Below are positions 35,208 to 47,085 of a stretch of DNA of 64,000 nucleotides, one piece after another (position 1 is the first letter of the stretch; every line of letters starts with the position of its first letter). Below the pieces are notes generated by a model, which saw only the letters and a list, made by a program, of their open reading frames with translations, had not been told where the DNA came from and did not search any database. A program made the position numbers and the translations under genes. Source of the stretch: Nicotiana tabacum. Taxonomy: Eukaryota; Streptophyta; Magnoliopsida; Solanales; Solanaceae. The stretch spans positions 212,524,948 through 212,588,947 of the forward strand of contig NC_134082.1 of NCBI RefSeq assembly GCF_000715075.1, written 5' to 3'.

Positions 35208-37850
35208 TGTCACGACCCAAACTGAAGGGTCATGACTAGCACCCGACCACACTTGCCGAGCACCAACGTACATTTCATCTAACCTTCATTATTATCTTTT
35301 AAGGCTGACGAGATCAATATAAATGGTAGACCTAGATCATGGACAACCAGCAATAAAATATGACGGCATGAACATACATAGCAGGGGATGACCAGACAAT
35401 CAAGAAACTACATATAAGGTATGAGCTACCACGCTACTATGAAAGACTATACAACAAAAACTAGCCGACAAGGCATACCAAACTATACATGAGCCGACAC
35501 CTATCTATGAGCCTCTAAAAGAACATAAGTGTTGCAACATAGCCGGAACAGGGCCCCGACATACCCATAATGTCTATAACAAAAATTGCATACCAAGACC
35601 AAGGCAAGTCCGGAGAAGGGATCTCGCCAATCACCGCTGAACTGGACAGTCTACTGTGGTGGGGGAGCTGCACCTGCCTGTCTATCAGGACCTGCAGCAC
35701 GACATGTAGCGTCCACAAATAAAAGGACGTCAGTACGAATAAAGTACTGAGTATGTAAGGCAAGGAACCATAAATACGATCAGTAATGTAAGCAAGGATA
35801 GAGAATATACAACCTGTAACATCTTAGTACCTCTGAGGGCTACTTACATGAAATGCATGATACATATGTATAAATACATAAACCTTTAAAGCATTCGCCT
35901 CTGTGGGCATCATCATCATCATATCGTACCCGGCCATAATAGGCTCGGTAGAATCGTACCCGACCACGTGGAGCTCGGTAAAACCCAACTGATCAGTGGT
36001 TGCACAATAGGTGCCGTACCCGGCCAACTATAGCGTGGCTCGGTAGAGTAAAATAGATACATATATATAATGCATGCTCGACTCATGGAATCACATTTTA
36101 AACCTTTCGGAGTGACGTAAGGTCGGTATCCTCTATACACGTTATTAGGACTAACTCTTCACTATGAACCTTATAAGATTTAGGAAGTACGAACAACAAT
36201 GATAACATAAGAATAAGAGAAGTAACATTAACATCAATCGTTCCATAAGAGGGAAAACTATGTAAGTACTGCTAGCTTCTAAGAGTAGAGTATCTTGGAA
36301 GCTCGTTCATTACATTATGTACAATCGGAGTCGTGCAAAAGAAGGAAAGGGATAGCCTCACATACCTTGTATATACTGCCCCAATCTCAAGCTATGCACT
36401 TGTCAAAACTCCTTAGTCTACAATAAGAGAAACGATACTATCGTTATCATTTAAGCGTCATAACTATTATGTATCGACCACAACCTATTTTACGATGAAA
36501 CGGACAGCACCTCCCCTATATATATGACCTCACACCATTCAAAACAATCACCAAACAGCCCAAACAACATCAATAATAAACATATTGAGCCTCCCAAAAT
36601 AGTCCACACACAGCCTAATCACTCCATACATACGACGACCACCGTAGTCGTGTCAAACAACCTGGAAATGTTACGAATAACTATCATCCCATAACCCTAC
36701 ATATATATGGTGTTTCTCCACACCCTTCCTCCTCCAAAACTCCACAAGATAGTAGTAAAATACGCAGCCCAACAACAATGCAAAACAGTCCACAAAACAA
36801 TAACATTACTTCCAAGCCTTTCGATATATATTTCACAAGTTCAGCTTGGATAATCTTAAATACATATAGATTAAGAGGTTCCTTACCTTTATACAGAAAT
36901 AAAAACTCCAATTTGACCTTAAATTTCCATGAAATATCCCTCTAATGCTGCCACAACAACAAAAAACGAAACTAGCGATCAATTAGTGTTTTTCGGCACT
37001 AGAATCACTTTAGAAGGCATGAAATCACCTAGGATTGATATTAAGAACATGAGGGAGTATTTACAGAACATAAACCCTTTAAAACAACCTCCCACACGAG
37101 CTGAAACGACACAAAAATGAGCAACAACAAGAAGAACAAGAGACTTACTAGCGCCACGGAATTCCCGACACTTGATTTGTGTTGTTTGCCCTTTTTTTGG
37201 GTCTTGAATCTTGAGAGAACCTTGAGAGGATGTTCCTTGGGTTCTAAGGTCTGAAAATAGTGAAAAGAAATGAGTTAAAACGGGTTGGAGTCATCCTATA
37301 TAGGTCCAAATATCTTAAACCGACTTAGTGGGCCCCATAGAGAGGTGCTTGGCGCAGTCTCGCGAAAACGCGAATATCTCTCTATTCTGAGATCATATTG
37401 ATGAACAGTTTAATGCGTTGGAAACTAGACTCCTAGATCTTTAATTTGGTTGGTAGATCACCCCGTAATTCCTTGTAAATTATGAGAAAAGATTAGAAAC
37501 ATTTGACCCAATGTTTAAGTAAAATTATGAACCTAAGTTGCGACAACTTTTGTCGACTTTTGTTTCATAACTCGTTTGACTTCAAGACTTATGATACGGA
37601 TATTATATGATTAAAATACCTTAATAAATGACCTCTTGAGTGTATTAAGCACCGCTAGATTACTTGAAAATACGAGTTACAACATCCTTGATTCGTTTAA
37701 CTTCTAATACTGGTTAATCACCCTTATACACTCTTGTATCACTTAAGACCAATAGGATTGACTTCTTATCATCTCAAAGATAATTCCTTCTTGGATTTAT
37801 GTTAACTAATATATGGCATGAACTAACACATGTGGATATGGGTTGTAACA
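35208..37850 (-). repeat. Chromovirus 3' LTR
   Basis: Starts TGTCACGACCC and ends GGTTGTAACA on the plus strand. It aligns end to end with 43124-45765; I counted about 30 differences by eye. It includes repeated GTACCCGGCCA/CTCGGTAGA motifs at about 35925-36045. Confidence 0.95.
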
Positions 37851-38092
37851 CCCTCCCCCCCTTAGGAACATTCGTCCTCGAATGTAAGGGTTCATGGGGA
37901 GTTTAAATCATCGTGGATTCCAATGGAAATTTCCGATCAATTTTCCCCTATAAAATGGTCACTAGCAAAACTTGCAAGTAATTAAGCCCAACATATGGCT
38001 TCACAAGGCTACACAAAGCATTATGCGTATTTACATTATCTACATATCACCATTTTGTATTAAGGAGGAGTATTCTCAAATTATTGCTTACC

Positions 38093-41000
38093 TCATAGAG
38101 CCGTTTCTTCTTCCAATGTATCCTGTCTTCCACCAGCATCCTTGTTATCTTCATTCTGGAATAAGTAAGGGTATTTAGACTTCATCTCCTCTTCTACTTC
38201 CCATGTCATTTCTTCCATATTTTTGTTCCTCCATAATACTTTGACGGAAGCTACATCTTTTGTTCTCAGCTTGCGGACTTGCCGATCTAATATCGCCACT
38301 GGCACTTCTTCATATGATAGGTCCTCTGTAACTTGTACATCTTTGATAGGGACGACTCGAGAAGGGTCTACAATACATTTTCTCAACATAGATACATGGA
38401 ATACCGGGTGGACAAATTCCAATTCGGATGGCAATTCTAACTCATAAGCAACCTGTCCAATCCGTCGAAGAATTTTATACGGCCCGATATACCTTGGACT
38501 CAGCTTACCTTTCTTCCCAAAACGCATAATACCCTTCATTGGTGAGATCCTCAGAAAAACCCAATCACCAACCTCAAACTCTAGATCACGACGTCGGACA
38601 TCAGAATAAGATTTTTGCCTGCTTTGTGCCGTCCTCAATCGCTCCTGTATCACTTTCACCTTCTCAATAGCTTGGTGAATCAAATCTAGCCCATATAATT
38701 CTGTTTCACCGACTTCGAACCATCCAACTGGTGATCTACATCTCCTCCCGTATAGTGCCTCGTATAGGGCTATTTTAATACTGGAATGGTAGCTATTGTT
38801 ATAGGCGAATTCTATGAGTGGAAGATGATCATCCCAATTCCCCTTAAAATCTAGAACACATGCTCGTAGCATATCTTCCAGTGTCTGAATGGTACGTTCA
38901 GCCTGTCCGTCAGTCTGCGGATGAAATGCAGTACTGAGATTTACCTGTGTGCCTAAACCCTTCTGGAAAGACCTCCAAAAGTTAGCCATAAATTGAGCTC
39001 CTCGGTCTGATATAATAGATATGGGCACACCATGAAGCCTAACAATCTCCTTGATATACAACTTTGCATAATCTTCAGCCGTGTAAGTTGTCTTCACTGG
39101 CAGAAAATGGGCACATTTTGTAAGTCGATCAATTATCACCCAGATGGAGTCAAACTTATGATAAGAGCGAGGTAATCCAATAATGAAGTCCATATTAATC
39201 ACCTCCCACTTCCAGGTCGGAATCTCTATATTTTGAAGCAATCCACCGGGTTTCTGATGTTCTGTCTTTACTTGTTGACAATTGGGACACTGGGCTACAA
39301 ATTCTGCAATAGACTTCTTCATATTATCCCACCAATATTGCTCCTTGACATCATGATACATCTTTGTCGAGCCGGGATGGATGGAATATCGGGATTGATG
39401 AATCTCATTCATAATCTTCTCTCGCAACCCTGCCACATTAGGCACACACAATCGGCTCTGGTATCTCAGTGTCCCATCTTTTCCGATCCCAAAAGCCATA
39501 CTTTTACACTGTTGAATGCTTTCTCTTAATCGTACTAAGATAGGATCTTTATATTGTCGTGCTTTTACCTCTACTACCAAAGATGATTCTGATGTATTCT
39601 GTACAGTAACACCTCCATCATCAGAGTCTAACAATCTGATTCTCATATTGGCTAGCTGATGAAGCTCTTTAATCAACCCCCATCTACCTGCCCCAATATG
39701 TACTAAGCTTCCCATTGATTTACGGCTGAGAGCGTCTACCACAACATTGGCTTTACCGGGATGATACAATATCTCGACGTCGTAGTCTTTCAATAATTCA
39801 AGCCACCTACGCTGCCTCAAATTCAACTCTTTCTGCTTGAAGATGTATTGTAAACTCTTGTGATCTGTGTAGATGTCAACATGGACGCCGTATAAGTAGT
39901 GCCGCCATATCTTCAAAGCATATATTACTGCAGCCAATTCCAAATCATGGGTTGGATAATTCTTTTCATGCTTCTTCAATTGTCTTGATGCATAAGCAAT
40001 CACATTCCCACGCTGCATCAATACGCACCCCAAACCTATACCTGAGGCATCACAATATACCACATAACCTTCTGTTCCTTCAGGAAGAGTGAGCACTGGT
40101 GCAGATGTCAATCGATTCTTCAGCTCCTGAAAACTACGTTCACAAGTGTCAGACCACTAGAATTTGGTAGCTTTTTGTGTTAACTTAGTCAATGGTGATG
40201 ATATAGAGGAAAATCCTTCTACAAACCACCTATAATATCCTGCTAGCCCTAGGAAGCTGCGGACTTCTGATGGTGTTGTAGGTCTCGGCCAATTCTTTAC
40301 TGCATCGATCTTCTGAGTGTCGACACTAATACCCTCATCAGATATCACATGGCCAAGGAATGCTACTGAGTTCAGCCAGAATTCACATTTGGAGAGCTTA
40401 GCATATAACTTACGATCCTGAAGCGTCTGTAATACTATCCGCAAGTGGCCCGCATGTTCCACCTCCGAACGAGAATACACTAGAATGTCATCAATGAATA
40501 CAATCATGAACACATCAAGATAGGGCCTGAATATAGTATTCATGAGATCCATAAAAGCTGCTGGGGCATTTGTTAGCCCGAACGACATCACCAAGAACTC
40601 AAAGTGCCCATATCTTGTCCGAAAGGCCGTCTTTGGAATATCTTTCTCCCTAACCCTCACCTGATGATACCCTGAACGTAAATCAATCTTAGAGAAATAC
40701 TTGGCACCCTGGAGTTGGTCAAACAGGTCATCAATTCTTGGAAGTGGATACTTGTTCTTTATAGTAGACTTATTCAACTGTCGATAGTCGATACACATCC
40801 GTAACGACCCATCTTTCTTCCGCACGAATAGGACTGGTGCACCCCAAGGTGAAGTGCTAGGCCTAATAAAGCCCTTATCCAGCAAGTCCTTCAACTGCAC
40901 CTTCAACTCTCGCAACTCTGTCGGGGCCATTCTGTATGGAGGAATAGAGATCGGTTGAGTGTCAGGCAACACATCAATGCTAAACTCAATCTCCCTTTCA

Positions 41001-42712
41001 GGAGGAAGTCCTGGGAGTTCATCTGGGAAAACATCTGGGAATTCGTTAACCACAGGGATTGATTGTAAAGTAGGCGGTTTCGCCTCCGCATCCCTAACGC
41101 GAACGAGATGATAAATGTAACCTTTTAAGATCATTTTCCTTGCCACAAGATAGGAAATAAACCTACCTTTCGGTGTAGCAATGTTCCCTTTCCATTCAAT
41201 GACGGGTTCACCCGGAAATTGGAACCTAACCATTTTCGTACGACAGTCAACATTTGCATAGCATGAGGCCAACCAGTCCATTCCCATTATCACATCAAAA
41301 TCAACCATTTCTAACTCAAATAAATTTGCCGAGGTTTGACGACTACAAATCATCACAGTGCAACCTCTATATACCCTTCTAGCAATCACAGAATCTCCTA
41401 TCGGAGTAGATACCGCGAGGGGTTTACTTATCAATTCAGGTTCAATGCCAAACTTATTAGCCACAAAGGGTGTAACATATGATAATGTAGATCCCGGATC
41501 AATCAGCGCATATACATCATAAGAAAACACAGATATAATACCTGTAACAACATCTAGAGACGACTCGAGATCCTGTCGACCTACTAGAGCATAGGTTCGA
41601 TTTTGAGCACCACTCAAACTCGGCACTGCACCTCTACCCCTACCACGACCTGTCGACTGCTGAAAACCCCGTGCTGGAGGTCGAACTGATGAGGAAGAAC
41701 CAGACACAGATCCAGTCGGCTGAGCCATACCATCACCTCCTCTATTAGGACAATCCCGCATCATATGGCCAGGCTGCCCGCACGAATAGCATGCATCAGA
41801 ACCTCGACGACACAGTCCAAAGTGGGCCTTGCCGCACTGATCACAATGTGGTGTTGGGGGTCTCATCTGACTAGTATCCCTGTGATGTTGCGAGCCAGAT
41901 GCCCGCGAACTCTGACCTGGACCAGAATAGGATCGATCATATTGAGGCCTCTGAAACTGTGGAGGAGCACTAGCTACAGGTGGCGCCGAACTCCTCGAAA
42001 ACTGTGGCCTGATGCGGCCTCTGAAGTCATCAGAATACCCTGCAAATCTCGCCCTCTTATGCTGGCCTCTATCCTGCTCCCTAACTGCCCTCTGCTGGCG
42101 CTTACGATCCTCTAGGGTCTGGGCATAAGCTTGAATACGGGAAATATCCATGCCCTCCACCAAGGAGGTTGTCGTACACTCATTTATTAGATGTGGTCCC
42201 AACCCATTCACGAACATATGCACCCTATCACTCATCTCGGCCACCATATGGGGAGCATACCTTGCCAAAGAATCAAACTGCATACTGTACTCTCGCACAC
42301 TCATATTACCTTGTCTAAGGTTCAAGAACTTATCAGCTCTAGCTCGTCGTATCTCAACTGGCAAGTAGTGACGAAGAAAGGCCTCAGAAAATTCCTTCCA
42401 CACAGCTGGAGGAGGGTTCAGACCCCTGGATCTCTCCCAACTATCATACCAGAGAACCGCTAAATCCCGTAGCCGATAAGAAGCCAACTCTACTGCCTCT
42501 GTATCACTAACATGCATAACCCGAAGTGTACGATGAACCTGGTCAATAAAAGTCTGTGGGTCCTCCTTGGGGTCTGATCCGGTAAACACTGGAGGGTCTA
42601 AATTAATAAAATCACGAACTCTTGTACTAACTGGTTTCTCAGCAGCACCTGTATTCTGCCTCTGAGCCTGAGCAGCTACCAAGCTAGTCAATAACTGCAA
42701 AGCACTCTGCAT
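38093..42712 (-). pseudogene. Chromovirus gag-pol with one in-frame TAG
   Basis: One reading frame from 42712 to 38093, interrupted only by TAG at 40157-40159. From the N-terminus: retrotransposon gag ([20 protein letters not shown]), CCHC knuckle [14 protein letters not shown], protease with [13 protein letters not shown], and reverse transcriptase with [30 protein letters not shown] and FIDDILVYS. The TAG falls between RT and RNase H. Then come RNase H ([23 protein letters not shown]), integrase HHCC (CPNCQQVK), the catalytic aspartates INMDFI and ISDRGAQF with [12 protein letters not shown], a GPY/F module ([12 protein letters not shown]), and a chromodomain ([15 protein letters not shown]...VLWRN...TWEVEEEM). 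Chromodomains of this group target heterochromatin. One nonsense codon in otherwise complete pol is notable. Confidence 0.95.
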
Positions 42713-42921
42713 ATCCTGGTCTGGAGTGCCAGAGGAGGAACTGGAGGCGCTGGGTGCCTTCTAATATCCTCTGGAGGAGATGGAGTAGATGAGGTATGAG
42801 AGGGCATCTCACTTTGAGCCTCACTTTGTCCTGCTCTGACTTGGGGCACCTGACTAGTACCCTCTCCCGCTGCTGTATCAAGCCGTCTACTAATCGTTTG
42901 CTTCTTAGTCAAAGGCATCAC
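42688..42921 (-). pseudogene. Probable gag N-terminus in a shifted frame
   Basis: The frame from 42921 (MMPLTKKQTISRRLDTAAGE, then Pro/Ser-rich) overlaps the gag frame that begins at 42712. Chromovirus gags normally start upstream of the [10 protein letters not shown] region, so this is likely the true start, with a one-base indel near 42720-42740 separating it from the rest. A downstream start at 42712 is the alternative. Confidence 0.5.
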
Positions 42922-43123
42922 TGGAAAAAAACAAGGTGAATATTAGAGACGAACACTTACGACTCAACTCTACGCACGATCTAGATTCAGGAAGAAGGTA
43001 ACAACCCTAGATGTTATGTAGCCTCCTGATTATAAATGTGGCGCGCTACACATCCATAATCAAGACTCTACTAGACACGGCTCATAGACAACCCCTAGGA
43101 CAGACTTGCTCTGATACCAAGTT

Positions 43124-45765
43124 TGTCACGACCCAAACTGAAGGGCCATGACTAGCACCCGACCACACTTGCCGAGCACCAACGTACATTTCATCTAACC
43201 TTCATTATTATCTTTTAAGGCTGACGAGATCAATATAAATGGTAGACCTAGATCATGGACAACCAGCAATAAAATATGACGGCATGAACATACATAGCAG
43301 GGGATGACCAGACAATCAAGAAACTACATATAAGGTATGAGCTACCACGCTACTATGAAAGACTATACAACAAAAACTAGCCGACAAGGCATACCAAACT
43401 ATACATGAGCCGACACCTGTCTATGAGCCTCTAAAAGAACATAAGTGTTGCAACATAGCCGGAACAGGGCCCCGACATACCCATAATGTCTATAACAAAA
43501 ATTGCATACCAAGACCAAGGCAAGTCCGGAGAAGGGATCTCGCCAATCACCGCTGAACTGGACAGTCTACTGTGGTGGGGGAGCTGCACCTGCCTGTCTA
43601 TCAGGACCTGCAGCACGACATGTAGCGTCCACAAATAAAAGGACGTCAGTACGAATAAAGTACTGAGTATGTAAGGCAAGGAACCATAAATACGATCAGT
43701 AATGTAAGCAAGGATAGAGAATATACAACCTGTAACATCTTAGTACCTCTGAGGGCTACTTACATGAAATGCATGATATATATGTATAAATACATAAACC
43801 ATTAAAGCATTCGCCTCTGTGGGCATCATCATCATCATATCGTACCCGACCATAATAGGCTCGGTAGAATCGTACCCGGCCACGTGGAGCTCGGTAAAAC
43901 CCAACTGATCAGTGGTTGCACAATAGGTGTCGTACCCGGCCAACTATAGCGTGGCTCGGTAGAGTAAAATAGATACATATATATAATGCATGCTCGACTC
44001 ATGGAATCACATTTTAAACCTTTCGGAGTGACGTAAGGTCGGTATCCTCTATACACGTTATTAGGACTAACTCTTCACTATGAACCTTATAAGATTTAGG
44101 AAGTACGAACAACATTGATAACATAAGAATAAGAGAAGTAACATTAACATCAATCGTTCCATAAGAGGGAAAACTATGTAAGTACTGCTAGCTTCTAAGA
44201 GTAGAGTATCTTGGAAGCTCGTTCATTACATTATGTACAATCGGAGTCGTGCAAAAGAAGGAAAGGGATAGCCTCACATATCTTGTATATACTGCCCCAA
44301 TCTCAAGCTATGCACTTGTCAAAACTCCTTAGTCTATAATAAGAGAAACGATACTATCGTTATCATTTAAGCGTCATAACTATTATGTATCGACCACAAC
44401 CTATTTTACGATGAAACGGACAGCACCTCCCCTATATATATGACCTCACACCATTCAAAACAATCACCAAACAGCCCAAACAACATCAATAATAAACATA
44501 TTGAGCCTCCCAAAATAGTCCACACACAGCCTAATCACTCCATACATACGACGATCACCGTAGTCGTGTCAAACAACCTGGAAATGTTACGAATAACTAT
44601 CAGCCCATAACCCTACATATATATGGTGTTTCTCCACACCCTTCCTCCTCCAAAACTCCACAAGATAGTAGTAAAATATGCAGCCCAACAACAATGCAAA
44701 ACAGTCCACAAAACAATAACATTACTTCCAAGCCTTTCGATATATATTTCACAAGTTCAGCTTGGATAATCTTAAATACATATAGATTAAGAGGTTCCTT
44801 ACCTTTATACAGAAATAACAACTCCAATTTGACCTTAAATTTCCATGAAATATCCCTCCAATGCTGCCACAACAACAAAAAAGCGAAACTAGCGATCAAT
44901 TAGTGTTTTTCGGCACTAGAATCACTTTAGAAGGCATGAAATCACCTAGGATTGATATTAAGAACATGAGGGAGTATTTACAGAATATAAACCCTTTAAA
45001 ACAACCTCCCACACGAGCTGAAACGACACAAAAATGAGCAACAACAAGAAGAACAAGAGACTTACTAGCGCCACGGAATTCCCGACACTTGATTTGTGTT
45101 GTTTGCCCTTTTTGGGTCTTGAATCTTGAGAGAACCTTGAGAGGATGTTCCTAGGGTTATAAGGTCTGAAAATAGTGAAAAGAAATGAGTTAAAACGGGT
45201 TGGAGTCATCCTATATAGGTCCAAATATCTTAAACCGACTTAGTGGGCCCCATAGAGAGGTGCTTAGCGCAGTCTCGCGAAAACGCGAATATCTCTCTAT
45301 TCCGAGATCGTATTGATGAACGGTTTAATGAGTTGGAAACTAGACTCCTAGATCTTTAATTTGGTTGGTAGATCACCCCATAATTCCTTGTAAATTATGA
45401 GAAAATATTAGAAACATTTGACCCAATGTTTAAGTAAAATTATGAACCTAAGTTGCGACAACTTTTGTCGACTTTTGTTTCATAACTCGTTTGACTTCAA
45501 GACTTATGATACGAATATTATATGATTAAAATACCTTAATAAATGACCTCTTGAGTGTATTAAGCACCGCTAGATTACTTTAAAATACGAGTTACAACAT
45601 CCTTGATTCGTTTAACTTCTAATACTGGTTAATCACCCTTATACACTCTTGTATCACTTAAGACCAATAGGATTGACTTCTTATCATCTCAAAGATAATT
45701 CCTTCTTGGATTTATGTTAACTAATATATGGCATGAACTAACACATGTGGATAAGGGTTGTAACA
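43124..45765 (-). repeat. Chromovirus 5' LTR
   Basis: Partner of 35208-37850. It carries one-base indels (for example fewer T in the run near 45110) and roughly 1% substitutions, indicating a recent insertion. Confidence 0.95.
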
Positions 45766-46078
45766 GCATGCTTGGGCGGTTTTGAAGAACCAACAGCTGA
45801 AACCTGGCCAGTATTGCTCTTTTTACTACAAGAAGGATAAACTCCTTAGCACTTATGAATTTTCAGTGAATCCGATGCTAGATGAGAGTTTATGGGTAAT
45901 CCCAACAGAGGTGATGGAAGATGTGGTCCTACCACCTAAAGGGAGAAGGAATGCAGGAAGGCCAAGAAAGGAAAGACTCAATCCTGCTTCAGAGAAAGAG
46001 TCTAAGAGAGCATTTTCATGTTCTGTGTGTGGACAAGGTGGTCACAATAGGAAAACATGTAGGAATCGACCAAAATAA

Positions 46079-47005
46079 ATAGTTGGAAACAAAACGCTTC
46101 CTATTACATTTGTTGTCATGTTGAGTAGTTAAGTTTCAGAAACAATATAGTTACAAATGTTGATTAGTTAAGTTTCACAATCAATTGACATGTTTCATTA
46201 TACATGTTTTGCTTATCCAATAATAGTGTCTTCCTGTTTTTAATGGTACTAAATATATTGATAGATTGTAGAAATACAAAACAGGACTGCAAACAATCAC
46301 TGGTATTACATGTATAAAGATGTATAAATGAGAGTATAAGTTTGTATAAATTTGTATAACTATGTATATAATTGTATACATATGTATGAAACCTGCTACA
46401 TTAACAAAACTGCAACCATAATGAAAATACATACTTTGTTAAAGGACAAAAGTAACTGAAAATATTCATTCCATAAAGATTGGATTCTCAGTCCATATCC
46501 ATGTCTTGTTTCCCTTTCAGAATTCCAAAAGTACCTGAAGAAGATGTCTCAGGAAATAAAGGAAGAGGAACTGGGACAGGACCCATTTCATCCTTCGAAA
46601 ATAATGGAAATATGGGTAACATAGGAGGAGTCATAACATACGGAATATTCTCTTGAACAGAGACGGATTCAGGATTTGAAATTATGGTAACAGGCAAAGA
46701 AGCGGCTGAAACCGAGACTTGACTTTCACCAGCAGTAGCCAGAAAAGGATGAAAAATAGGCTGCATTCCATTTGGAATAACACAATGGTGAAAGAAGCAA
46801 AGTCGAATAGCTTGTAAAGGACAAAAGCAACTGAAAATATTCATTAAGATGTAATTCATTCACAACAACAATGTGTAATGACTGCCTCAAATTACATTCA
46901 CATCTATAATATCCTTTAAGATTATCTCACAAGTAGCAGAATAGTTACAAAACTAGGCAACAACTCATTATACATAGAACAACTACAGTAAAATGAAAAT
47001 AACAG
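46079..47005 (-). other. Interval between convergent MULE genes, with unassigned ORF 46488-46859
   Basis: A 123-codon minus-strand frame (46488-46859) contains PVTIISNPESVSVQENIPYV and a Pro-rich tail ending KQDMDMD. I do not recognise it. It could be an extra 3' exon of the protease gene or a chance frame. The rest is AT-rich with TGTATAA-type motifs at 46300-46400. Confidence 0.3.
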
Positions 47006-47085
47006 AACTACTTTCTTGGTCGCCACCTCTTCCTCTTCTTCAAAAGTCTCTCTGTGATTTCATCATCACTAATTGCACCAGACTG

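Larger units (their letters stand above)
35208..45765 (-). mobile_element. Ty3/gypsy chromovirus, Tekay/Del-like, near-intact
   Basis: Two LTRs of 2643 and 2642 bp flank a minus-strand gag-pol with a C-terminal chromodomain. The target duplication GCATG (35203-35207 and 45766-45770) is perfect. The primer site TGGTATCAGAGC, matching initiator tRNA-Met, is at 43108-43119. The purine tract AAGGGGGGAGGG precedes the 3' LTR at 37851-37862. Removing the element and one GCATG restores the host transposase codons. Order RT, RNase H, integrase, chromodomain plus long LTRs suits the Tekay/Del lineage. Confidence 0.96.
32871..46078 (+). pseudogene. MuDR-type transposase, interrupted by a chromovirus
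   Basis: Exons by inspection: 32871-33469, 33603-34154, about 34374-34985, 35084-35207, and after the nested element 45771-46078. The N-terminal region is followed by the MuDR DNA-binding region (VMKNLAVRERFQFKVKRS, then CLDDNCAWSFKS). The MULE DDE domain follows: MVVDGSFLKAAYKG, then CIVSDRNESI with HCICMFHLWQN, then TSNIAESIN for the glutamate. SWIM zinc finger: CSCGKFQMDELPCPH. C-terminal CCHC knuckle: CSVCGQGGHNRKTC. Lesions: TAA at 33952-33954, TAA at 34734-34736, and a one-base frame problem at the 34155-34373 intron junction. The chromovirus sits between the His and Ala codons of the SWIM finger. The enzyme would cut and move MULE DNA in the nucleus; this copy cannot. Confidence 0.92.

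Noticed and set aside
35515..36140. Small minus-strand ORFs repeated at 43431-44056
   Set aside because: They lie in the two chromovirus LTRs and have no retroelement or host protein motif.
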